From Nitrospira sp. (GTDB taxonomy: Bacteria > Nitrospirota > Nitrospiria > Nitrospirales > Nitrospiraceae), in assembly GCA_015904045.1 (NCBI GenBank), contig JABMDG010000189.1, forward strand, positions 1 to 6,391: 6,391 bases of DNA, written 5' to 3'. A program made the translations under genes and the position numbers. Positions 1 to 5,916 of this stretch are shown here, one piece after another (within the stretch, counting starts at the first letter, position 1; every line of letters starts with the position of its first letter). Under the pieces are notes generated by a model. The model made no database searches and had not been told where the DNA came from. It saw nothing but the letters and a program-made list of their open reading frames with translations.

Positions 1-7
1 CAACAAC

Positions 8-13
8 AGGAGG
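8..13 (+). promoter_or_regulatory. Shine-Dalgarno AGGAGG deciding the GTG start at 22
   Basis: The hexamer AGGAGG is a full match to the anti-Shine-Dalgarno sequence and lies 8 nt before GTG at 22, which is ideal spacing. It supports the start of the HEAT gene at 22. The caveat is that the same bases read in frame as Gln-Glu-Ala codons, and no stop separates them from the window edge, so the match could be coincidental within a longer gene. Confidence 0.5.
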
Positions 14-21
14 CCGGTCCT

Positions 22-732
22 GTGCCGACTGGTGTGGAAGCCGGGGAGGACTTAGAAGAAGAGCGCGTCAAGGATGAGATCGATATTCAGATCGACCTGC
101 TGAACGATCCGGACTGGGTGGTGCGCCGGGAGGCGGTCATTACACTCGGGGAGATGGGGGATGAGCGGTGTGTTGCCCCCTTGGCCAAAGCGTTGCGGGA
201 CGGTGACTGGCAGGTTCGAGAAGTGGCGATTGAAGCCATGGGGCAGGTGGGGTCCCCTGCGGTCGAGACCTTGCTCAAATTGCTGCGGGACTGGGAAGTC
301 CGCAAGTACGCGATTTTGTCGCTGGGTAAGATTCGGGATGAGCGGGTGCTCGACCCCCTGATGCTCCAGCTCAGGAACGATGAGTTCAAGGATGATGCGA
401 TCACGGCTTTGGTGGAACTCGGCGAGCCGGCGGTTTCCCGATTGATTACTGCCCTTCGGGACAAGGACGAACAGGTCCGCAAATGCGCAGTGCTTGCGCT
501 GGGGCGGATCAAGAACGATCAGGCGATCACTCCGCTCATCGAAATGCTGGAAGATAAGGATTGGTTTACCCGCTTGACGGCGGCGGCGGCGTTGGAGGCG
601 ATCGGTGACGAGCGGGGCCGTCACGCCATCACGCCGTTGCTGAAAGATCCCGACATGGTCGTCCGCATGAGGGTGGAGCGCATTCTGGCCAAGTGGAAAA
701 AACAGCCGGTTTCCCAGCCGGCCACCGCGTAA
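22..732 (+). CDS. HEAT-repeat (EZ/PBS-lyase-like) scaffold protein, probably cytoplasmic
   Basis: The 236-residue product is built almost entirely of short alpha-helical HEAT repeats, a family that usually mediates protein-protein contacts; no enzymatic residues are seen. After an acidic N-terminal stretch (residues 6-22), seven units can be aligned on the conserved R of the xVRxxA motif: R35, R66, R94, about K123, R153, R184 and R215, followed by ALG/AIG-type second helices. Spacing is 28-31 residues; units 3 and 4 are slightly shortened and unit 4 lacks the VR motif (EFKDDA instead). There is no signal peptide or membrane segment, so it is likely cytoplasmic. The GTG at 22 was chosen because AGGAGG sits 8 nt upstream. 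However, the frame stays open to the window edge (QQQEAGP), so the protein could begin further left. It converges on the minus-strand cluster. The specific partner is unknown. Confidence 0.85.
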   Translation: MPTGVEAGEDLEEERVKDEIDIQIDLLNDPDWVVRREAVITLGEMGDERCVAPLAKALRDGDWQVREVAIEAMGQVGSPAVETLLKLLRDWEVRKYAILSLGKIRDERVLDPLMLQLRNDEFKDDAITALVELGEPAVSRLITALRDKDEQVRKCAVLALGRIKNDQAITPLIEMLEDKDWFTRLTAAAALEAIGDERGRHAITPLLKDPDMVVRMRVERILAKWKKQPVSQPATA

Positions 733-751
733 GAACGGGCTGCGGCCGTTC
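733..751. terminator. Inverted repeat between convergent genes, possible bidirectional terminator
   Basis: Immediately after the TAA of the plus-strand HEAT gene lies GAACGG, a 7-nt loop, then CCGTTC: a perfect 6-bp GC-rich stem ending two bases before the stop codon of the minus-strand coiled-coil gene. It fills nearly the whole 21-bp convergent gap, a position typical of a shared terminator. No clear T-run follows on either strand, so it may act weakly, or as an mRNA 3'-end stabiliser rather than a classical intrinsic terminator. Confidence 0.4.
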
Positions 752-753
752 GA

Positions 754-1251
754 CTACTTGTTGAGCAGTTGATCTATTCGGCGCTGCAGATCGTCCAGTT
801 TCTTCATCGGCACCGATTTCCCCATCGCCGTTTCCAAGCGGACCTGCCGTAGTGAGGCTGCCAGGTCCGACAGTGCCTCGGCTGAAGGATCATCCTGGGT
901 TCCTTTGGCGAGGGGCTCCAGCGCTGCGACCGCGTCAGCCAATTCCTTTGCGGCATCGGGAAAATTCCGGTCCAGGATACCCGCTTTCGCCTGTACGAGC
1001 TTCGACTTTGCCTCCAGCAACCCTTGGCGCTTGCGAAGATCCCGTTCGATTCGCATTGTCGCATCCAGCGCATCCTTTGAAAGCTTCTTTACCGACTGTT
1101 GGAAGCCTTCTATGGTTTCTTCCGAGATGGCCAATCGTTTAGACAGATCCGACACGGTGGCCTGCAACGTTCCGACTGGTTTCTGCCCGACATAGTATCC
1201 CGCACCGAACGAACAGGCGATCAGCAACAGTATGGCGATGAATTTGGCCAT
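754..1251 (-). CDS. Small membrane-anchored coiled-coil protein, unknown function
   Basis: This 165-residue protein is not recognised as a named family. Residues 4-22 form a hydrophobic segment (IAILLLIACSFGAGYYVG) after a short positively charged start, most simply an N-terminal inner-membrane anchor with the rest in the periplasm. LIAC at 10-13 fits a lipobox, but the hydrophobic stretch before Cys13 is short and hydrophobicity continues after it, so a lipoprotein is only an alternative. Residues about 28-115 are charged, helical and heptad-like, compatible with a coiled coil. A more polar linker with Gly, Asp and Pro follows (117-123), then a second helical stretch to the end (about 124-165). 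The ATG lies 13 nt after the stop of the exported HEAT gene, so it is probably the last gene of the same transcript. No clear Shine-Dalgarno precedes it. A role as a membrane partner of that HEAT protein is inferred from position only. Confidence 0.75.
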   Translation of the reverse strand: MAKFIAILLLIACSFGAGYYVGQKPVGTLQATVSDLSKRLAISEETIEGFQQSVKKLSKDALDATMRIERDLRKRQGLLEAKSKLVQAKAGILDRNFPDAAKELADAVAALEPLAKGTQDDPSAEALSDLAASLRQVRLETAMGKSVPMKKLDDLQRRIDQLLNK

Positions 1252-1264
1252 CGTGGTCTGCCGG

Positions 1265-2623
1265 TTAGCGAGACGGTTGCGGTGGATGCGTTCGATCCAG
1301 CTGCCGGATCAGGCTTCCTGCTGCGGTGATCCGGACCGCTTCGTCGGAATCTCGCAAGGCGTTGATCAGTAATGGCAGCACCGCCCCGGTTTGCTTTCCC
1401 AGCGCCATGGCGGCCATGAGGCGAGGGAGGGGTTGTTGGTCGTGCAAGAGAGTCTCCAGCATGGGTAAGGCCTGTTTCCCAGGAGCGAGACTCAGCGCCT
1501 TCGCGGCGGCGCCTCGAATGGATGGATCGGCATGCTGCGCAAGTTCGGCAACCAATTGGATGGCTGAGGTGTCTCCCAGGCGAAGCAACCCTTCCGCGGC
1601 CCCGGCGCGGGCCTGCCAGCTGGGATCTCTGGTTAAGGTGTGCAGTAAGGGCCGATTATCCTTGATGCCCAGCCGGCCCAAACTGCCGGCGGCGACGCTG
1701 CGAACCATAGCGACTTCGTCTCCGATGGCGTGGGTCAACGGTGCGACTCCGCCTGGTGAGCCGAATTCTCCGAGCGCTCCTGCGGCAAATGCGCGTACGG
1801 ATGGGTTTGGATCATACACGGCTTGGCTGAGGACCGCCAGACTGGCCGGCCGCTTCAAGCGGCCCAGCACGCCGAGTGCTGCCATGCGCACGTCGGCGTC
1901 GGGCAGCGTCGCGGCGCCCGTGATGTCGGCCAATCGTTCCGATTGCCCCATCTGATAGAGAGCCGCCGAGGCAAAAATCGATTCAGGGCCTTCGTCGGTG
2001 CGCGCAATCTCAGTGAATCGTGCCAGCAGGTCGGTGGCGTGAGCCTCTGCCAGTGCGGTCATGGCGGCGATACGAACGGTGGGCATCGCATCGCTCAGTG
2101 CCCGCCGCAGGGCACCGGATTTTCGAGCCAAGCCGCTTTTCCCAATTGCTTCAGCGGCCCGTGCCCGTACGAGGACCGAGGGGTCCAGAAGGCCGTCTTC
2201 TAGAATCGCTGCCGTTTCTTGAAGGCCCAGTTCCGCCAGCGTGGTGTAGGCGGCAATGCGCACATGTTCCTTCTGGTCACGAACACGGCTGGTGATGACT
2301 GCCAACGCCAACGGACGAAGCAACGCCGCGTCATGGGACTGTCCTAGGACGTTCAGTCTGGTGTAAATGGCGAGCGCTTCGTCGGTCCGTCCCAGACGGA
2401 CAAAACTCAAGAGCGAGAGGCGGAGAAATGGTGTTGACGCGGGGGTATGGGCCGGCACGGTGCGATACAGCGCCGTCACTGCCGCGTAATCACCGGCTTT
2501 GAAGAGTTCTCTGGCCTGAGACTCTATGGTGGATGACGAACCGGCTGCATGAACGGCGGGGGGCCATCCGAGACACAGCATGGCGAGGATGCCCGCGAAC
2601 CCTGCGCTCAGCCGGCCTACCAT
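1265..2623 (-). CDS. Exported TPR/HEAT-repeat protein with eleven HEAT units
   Basis: The 452-residue product begins with a Sec-type signal peptide: MVGR, a hydrophobic core at about residues 5-20, then PPAVHA with probable cleavage after Ala26. No lipobox Cys is at the cleavage site, so a soluble periplasmic or otherwise secreted protein is expected. Residues about 33-92 look like TPR-type helices (ARELFKAGDYAAV, then LSFVRLGRTDEALAIY). From about 105 to 442 run eleven HEAT units whose conserved R falls at 122, 153, 184, (S215), 246, 277, 308, 339, 370, 401 and 431. Such proteins are scaffolds; no catalytic motif is visible. The ATG at 2623 overlaps the phosphorylase stop by 7 nt (ATGGTAG) and has no Shine-Dalgarno, suggesting translational coupling. 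The frame stays open a further 97 codons upstream, but that extension would hide the signal peptide and is rejected. Confidence 0.88.
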   Translation of the reverse strand: MVGRLSAGFAGILAMLCLGWPPAVHAAGSSSTIESQARELFKAGDYAAVTALYRTVPAHTPASTPFLRLSLLSFVRLGRTDEALAIYTRLNVLGQSHDAALLRPLALAVITSRVRDQKEHVRIAAYTTLAELGLQETAAILEDGLLDPSVLVRARAAEAIGKSGLARKSGALRRALSDAMPTVRIAAMTALAEAHATDLLARFTEIARTDEGPESIFASAALYQMGQSERLADITGAATLPDADVRMAALGVLGRLKRPASLAVLSQAVYDPNPSVRAFAAGALGEFGSPGGVAPLTHAIGDEVAMVRSVAAGSLGRLGIKDNRPLLHTLTRDPSWQARAGAAEGLLRLGDTSAIQLVAELAQHADPSIRGAAAKALSLAPGKQALPMLETLLHDQQPLPRLMAAMALGKQTGAVLPLLINALRDSDEAVRITAAGSLIRQLDRTHPPQPSR

Positions 2624-4776
2624 GTCGAGGGTGCGCGTAGGGTCGCGGCGGTATACAGCATCCCCACATAGTCCTTCACCATGCGGGTCGTGCAGAATTG
2701 CGGCGCGACGGTTCGGATGCATTCTTTGACCATGTGGAGCCAGCCGCGGGGGATGCCGTCGCGATCGCGTTGGTAGAAGAGGGGCACGGCCTCCTGCTCT
2801 AAAATGCGATAGAGCTGTTCCGCATCGTGGTGATCCTGGGCCTTGGTGTCCGCTTGCTCGGACAACGGTTGGATGCCCCAGCCGTTGGCGCCGTTGTAGC
2901 CTTCGGCCCACCAACCGTCGAGGACGCTCAGGTTCAGCACGCCGTTGATCGCGGCTTTCATCCCACTCGTTCCGCTGGCCTCCAGAGGAAACCGCGGCGT
3001 GTTGAGCCAGATATCGACACCCTGGACGAGGAACTTCGCCACGTGCATGTCGTAATCTTCAAGGAAGGCGATGTGGCCGCCCAGCTTATGGTCTTGGCAA
3101 AACGTGAGGACTTCGTGAATGAAGTAGCGCCCCGGTTCGTCGGCCGGATGGGCTTTCCCCGCGAACACCAATTGGACCGGCCTCCATCTGTTTTGGAGCA
3201 GTTGTTTCAACCGCTCAAGGTCCTGGAACAGCAGCGTCGCCCGCTTGTAGGTGGCGAATCGACGGGCAAACCCGATGGTCAGCGCCTCGGGGTCGAGAAG
3301 CGTGCCTCGGCTTAACACTTGTGCGGGCTGGAGATGTCCCTGCATCCAGCCGGTTCTGGCTCGTTCGCGGATAAAACCCATCAGCTTCCGTTTCATGGTC
3401 TGACGGATGGCCCAGAGTTCGTGGTCTGGAATGTCCATCACCCGCTGCCACATGGCGGGGTCATCACAGCTGCGCGTCCAGGTTGGGCTGAGTGACTTGC
3501 TGAACAGATGGTGGAGTTCCGGCGAGATCCAGGTCGGTGCATGGATGCCATTCGTGACGCTGCGGATTGGAATCTGCTCGGTCGGCAATCCAGGCCAGAA
3601 ATGTCGCCACATGTCACGTGTGACCCGGCCGTGTTCACGGCTGACGCCGTTGACGTGAGCCGACAACCGCATGACCAATGCGGTCATGTTGAACCCGTGA
3701 CCGCTCGACTCGGGCGTCTCACCCAGCCGGAGAAATTCATCCCGTGACAGGCCGAGCTGTTCCCAATAGCCCGCGAAGTAGCGGTCCATCAGATGGTGCG
3801 GAAAGACATCGTGGCCGGCCGGCACCGGCGTGTGGGTAGTGAACACGGTGCTCTGGCGGACGAGTTCGCTCGCTTCTGCGTGCGAGGTCCCTTGTGCAGC
3901 CAATTCGCGCAGCCGCTCCAAGGTGAGAAAGGCCGAATGGCCTTCGTTCGCATGCCAGATCGAGGGGGTGATGCCTAATGCGCGCAGCATGCGCACCCCG
4001 CCGATGCCCAATAAAATCTCCTGGCACAGCCGCATTTCCTGGTCGCCGCCGTACAGTCGGGCGGAAAGAGCGCGATTCTCTGCGCTATTCTCTGGGATGT
4101 CCGTATCGATGAGGAACAGCGGGACTCGACCTACCAAGACCCTCCAGACGGAGGCGGTCACACAGCGGCCGCCCATCTCGACTGTGAATCGGCAGATTTC
4201 TCCGGATGGAGTCCGCGCAGGATGAATGGGAGATTCTTCGCGGTTGAACGGCGCGTAGGCCGCTTCCTGCCATCCTTCTGGAGTGAGGCGCTGGCGGAAG
4301 TACCCTTGCGGGTACATGAACCCGACACCGATCAGCGGCACACCGAGGTCGCTGGCCTCCTTGCAATGGTCGCCGGCCAAGATGCCCAAGCCGCCGCTAT
4401 AGATGGGGACGGATGTATGCAGGCCGAATTCAGCGGAGAAGTAGGCGATGGTGGTCTTTGCCATGTCAGGGCGGTGGGCGCCGAACCAGCTCTTCTTGTT
4501 GGCGGAGTACTCATCGAACAGGCGGAACACCGCGGAGTACTGCCGGAGAAACGACGGGTCCTCCGCCAGATGAGTCAGCCGGTCCGGTCTCACGTCAGCC
4601 AGCAGTTTGACGGGGTTATGGTGTGTGAGCAGCCAGAGGGTTGGGTCGATCGTTTCAAACAATTGCCGTGCTTCCAGTGTCCAGCTCCACCACAAATTGT
4701 GCGCGAGTTCCGACAGGCGGCTCAGGCTTGGAGGAAGATCAATCGGAGAACCATTTGCCGAGATCACAGTATCCAC
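2617..4776 (-). CDS. glgP: Alpha-glucan (glycogen/maltodextrin) phosphorylase, GT35 family
   Basis: This enzyme releases glucose-1-phosphate from the non-reducing ends of alpha-1,4-glucans using phosphate and PLP, in the cytoplasm. The 719 residues match the short AgpA-type branch, with an N-terminal DUF3417 region (about 13-110, HNLWWSW at 26-32). Visible family landmarks are the glycine loop YSGGLGILAGDHCKEASDLG (126-145), HANEGH (275-280), TTHTPVPAGHD with His315 (the active-site loop His), VTNGIHAPTW (407-416), the phosphate-site residues Arg506 and Lys511 in RRFATYKRA, and PLP lysine Lys607 in EASGTSGMKAAINGVL (599-614). All key residues are present, so it should be active. GTG at 4776 is the only plausible start: GAAGGAG lies 5 nt upstream and an in-frame stop (4834-4836) follows with no other usual start between. 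No glycogen-synthesis or debranching gene is in the window. Substrate preference (glycogen or maltodextrin) cannot be read from sequence. Confidence 0.96.
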   Translation of the reverse strand: MDTVISANGSPIDLPPSLSRLSELAHNLWWSWTLEARQLFETIDPTLWLLTHHNPVKLLADVRPDRLTHLAEDPSFLRQYSAVFRLFDEYSANKKSWFGAHRPDMAKTTIAYFSAEFGLHTSVPIYSGGLGILAGDHCKEASDLGVPLIGVGFMYPQGYFRQRLTPEGWQEAAYAPFNREESPIHPARTPSGEICRFTVEMGGRCVTASVWRVLVGRVPLFLIDTDIPENSAENRALSARLYGGDQEMRLCQEILLGIGGVRMLRALGITPSIWHANEGHSAFLTLERLRELAAQGTSHAEASELVRQSTVFTTHTPVPAGHDVFPHHLMDRYFAGYWEQLGLSRDEFLRLGETPESSGHGFNMTALVMRLSAHVNGVSREHGRVTRDMWRHFWPGLPTEQIPIRSVTNGIHAPTWISPELHHLFSKSLSPTWTRSCDDPAMWQRVMDIPDHELWAIRQTMKRKLMGFIRERARTGWMQGHLQPAQVLSRGTLLDPEALTIGFARRFATYKRATLLFQDLERLKQLLQNRWRPVQLVFAGKAHPADEPGRYFIHEVLTFCQDHKLGGHIAFLEDYDMHVAKFLVQGVDIWLNTPRFPLEASGTSGMKAAINGVLNLSVLDGWWAEGYNGANGWGIQPLSEQADTKAQDHHDAEQLYRILEQEAVPLFYQRDRDGIPRGWLHMVKECIRTVAPQFCTTRMVKDYVGMLYTAATLRAPSTW

Positions 4777-4781
4777 GTAGG

Positions 4782-4788
4782 CTCCTTC
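4782..4788 (-). promoter_or_regulatory. Ribosome binding site of glgP (GAAGGAG)
   Basis: GAAGGAG on the minus strand lies 5 nt before the GTG start at 4776. It is the clearest Shine-Dalgarno in the minus-strand block and fixes the non-ATG start. A second GTG three codons downstream would be 14 nt from it, so it is less suitable. The rest of the 72-bp gap (4777-4848) shows no promoter and no convincing terminator, which fits read-through from the upstream gene. Confidence 0.75.
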
Positions 4789-4848
4789 GAGGAATGGGGT
4801 GGTTGAGTATGGAGTGAAGAGGCGGCGACCCGTTTAGTCCGATACCGG

Positions 4849-5685
4849 TCAGGCGTGGCCCGCCTTGTGCCACGAGGCCCACTCTTCGGAGAATGCCACG
4901 GCCGCATACCGTTCGCCAATGATTTTTGCAACTCGGTTCAGGAGCTTAGTCAGTTGCTGAAGTTCAGCCGGCGTCAGGTCTTCGCGGAATCGCGGATGGA
5001 GGCCCCACCGTGTTTCGATTTCTTCACCGGAGACGTTCGACATCATGCTGACAAGTTTGATCTCCTGACCGGTGCCGCCTTGCTTGTCCGGTTGTTCGCT
5101 CACCGTTACGGTCGTTGGCTGCGCTGCAGCGGCTGCCGGCGGTGCTTGTCCTTGCAGTACTGCGCCGATGGCGGGCACGACGGCGCTTGCACAGAGTGTG
5201 GCGGCTGATGTCAACTGGGTATTGCCCGGCGCGCCAAGGGCGTTGGCGATCCTGTTGCCGAAGTCGCGGAACATCTGGTTCTTGGCCTGCGACTCCTCGG
5301 TGACAAGAAACTTGTAGGGCTCGTAGGCTTGCCGGCTGTCTGCCACAGCGGTCCCGATCGTCAGGACGATTTCCATCTGATCGGCGTGATTGCCGAAGGC
5401 CGGCTCCAGAACTCTCTGCAGTTGTTGCGCGACCGTGTCTTCCAGCGCGTTCATGAAGTCCATCTGGTCCTTCAATGGGATGTGCAGCGCGGCGAGCCGG
5501 TCCGCCAGGTTGAACAGGATCTTGAGAAACTCAAGGTAGAGGTCCCACTCGTCCTTGCGCTTGAGTTTCAGTGCGTTCTCCGGTGCCAGGCGTTTCATCA
5601 CCGAGACGGACTCGCCTGAGACCGCGAGCATCAGCTCGGCGAGCTGGCGGAGCTGGTCCTTATATGCTGAATTAGCGGTAGCCAT
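4849..5685 (-). CDS. Unrecognised 278-residue helical protein with Pro/Ala linker
   Basis: I do not recognise this protein. From ATG 5685 it has three parts: a helical N-terminal region (about 1-165) rich in Leu, Glu and Gln, with segments such as DEWDLYLEFLKILFNLADRL (45-64); a low-complexity linker of Ala, Pro, Gln, Thr and Gly (about 178-207) with a run of five Ala; and a compact C-terminal region (208-278) with RWGLHPRFREDLTPAELQQL (226-245) and aromatic residues near the end. Residues 158-180 are mildly hydrophobic, but no signal peptide is present, so a cytoplasmic location is likely. The frame extends to 5787, but that extra segment is Arg-rich and low quality and lies across and upstream of the probable promoter, so 5685 was chosen. 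It is the first gene of the minus-strand block, 72 bp before glgP. Any glycogen-related role is inference from position. Confidence 0.8.
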   Translation of the reverse strand: MATANSAYKDQLRQLAELMLAVSGESVSVMKRLAPENALKLKRKDEWDLYLEFLKILFNLADRLAALHIPLKDQMDFMNALEDTVAQQLQRVLEPAFGNHADQMEIVLTIGTAVADSRQAYEPYKFLVTEESQAKNQMFRDFGNRIANALGAPGNTQLTSAATLCASAVVPAIGAVLQGQAPPAAAAAQPTTVTVSEQPDKQGGTGQEIKLVSMMSNVSGEEIETRWGLHPRFREDLTPAELQQLTKLLNRVAKIIGERYAAVAFSEEWASWHKAGHA

Positions 5686-5706
5686 AGCCGTTCTCGTGAT
5701 CGCGCG

Positions 5707-5736
5707 ATTATAACGGATATGTCTCCGGCGGGCCAA
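5707..5736 (-). promoter_or_regulatory. Sigma70-type promoter for the minus-strand cluster
   Basis: The minus strand carries a perfect TATAAT (-10; positions 5712-5707) preceded at 18 bp by TTGGCC (-35; 5736-5731), which keeps the TTG core and the C of TTGACA's fifth position. Transcription would start near 5700, about 15 nt before ATG 5685, leaving room for a weak GAGA ribosome site. This supports the short start for the 278-residue gene and could drive all four minus-strand genes. The prediction rests on pattern matching alone. Confidence 0.55.
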
Positions 5737-5820
5737 GGGGCTTGCAGTGTGGGATAAGGGGGTCGGGAGCGCGGCGCCCTTTCCCACGCTTCTCTTGACG
5801 AGACGTAGGTCCTACCCCAT

Positions 5821-5840
5821 TGCCAAGAACTCTCTTGGTA
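5821..5840. repeat. Inverted repeat in the divergent intergenic region
   Basis: CCAAGA (5823-5828), a 4-nt ACTC spacer and TCTTGG (5833-5838) form a perfect 6-bp inverted repeat; adding the flanking T-A and G.T pairs gives an 8-bp stem. No T-run follows on either strand, so a terminator is unlikely. Lying between two divergent genes, it could be a dimeric regulator's operator. A smaller palindrome, GTAGG-T-CCTAC, lies just to the left at 5805-5815. The remainder of the 231-bp region (5686-5916) shows only the promoter elements listed separately. Confidence 0.45.
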
Positions 5841-5883
5841 TGTCATCTGGTACAGGGGCGATGATCAGCAAGGTGCCCATCCA

Positions 5884-5910
5884 TTGACTGCGTTCGTGGA
5901 TCAATCTAAC
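5884..5910 (+). promoter_or_regulatory. Weak candidate promoter for the DUF4112 gene
   Basis: TTGACT (5884-5889) matches five of six bases of the -35 consensus. The best -10 nearby is TCTAAC (5905-5910, four of six), but the spacer is only 15 bp; with a 17-bp spacer the -10 would be TAACAG (three of six). Either would place transcription start at or next to ATG 5917, implying a leaderless or nearly leaderless mRNA. This is a tentative call. Confidence 0.25.
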
Positions 5911-5916
5911 AGGATT

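Noticed and set aside
10..13. Tandem CAA/CAG codons at the left edge as a nucleotide repeat.
   Set aside because: Only three codons are visible, too short to call a repeat tract.
52..624. Long minus-strand open frames (190 and 141 codons) antisense to the first HEAT gene.
   Set aside because: They mirror the regular codon pattern of the HEAT repeats; the plus-strand frame has the repeat motifs and a ribosome site.
1326..1955. A 209-codon plus-strand open frame antisense to the exported HEAT gene.
   Set aside because: Ala/Ser/Arg-rich shadow composition with no domain; the minus strand carries the ordered HEAT array.
2624..2914. A 97-codon upstream extension of the exported HEAT gene, overlapping the 3' end of glgP in another frame.
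   Set aside because: It is Arg/Pro/His-rich, typical of out-of-frame translation of GC-rich DNA, and would bury a good signal peptide that begins at the ATG at 2623.
4222..4806. A 194-codon plus-strand open frame antisense to the glgP N-terminal region.
   Set aside because: The minus strand encodes the conserved phosphorylase sequence; this product shows no recognisable features.
5795..5823. TTGACG as a plus-strand -35 element.
   Set aside because: At 17-18 bp spacing the -10 would be CATTGC or ATTGCC, which match TATAAT poorly.
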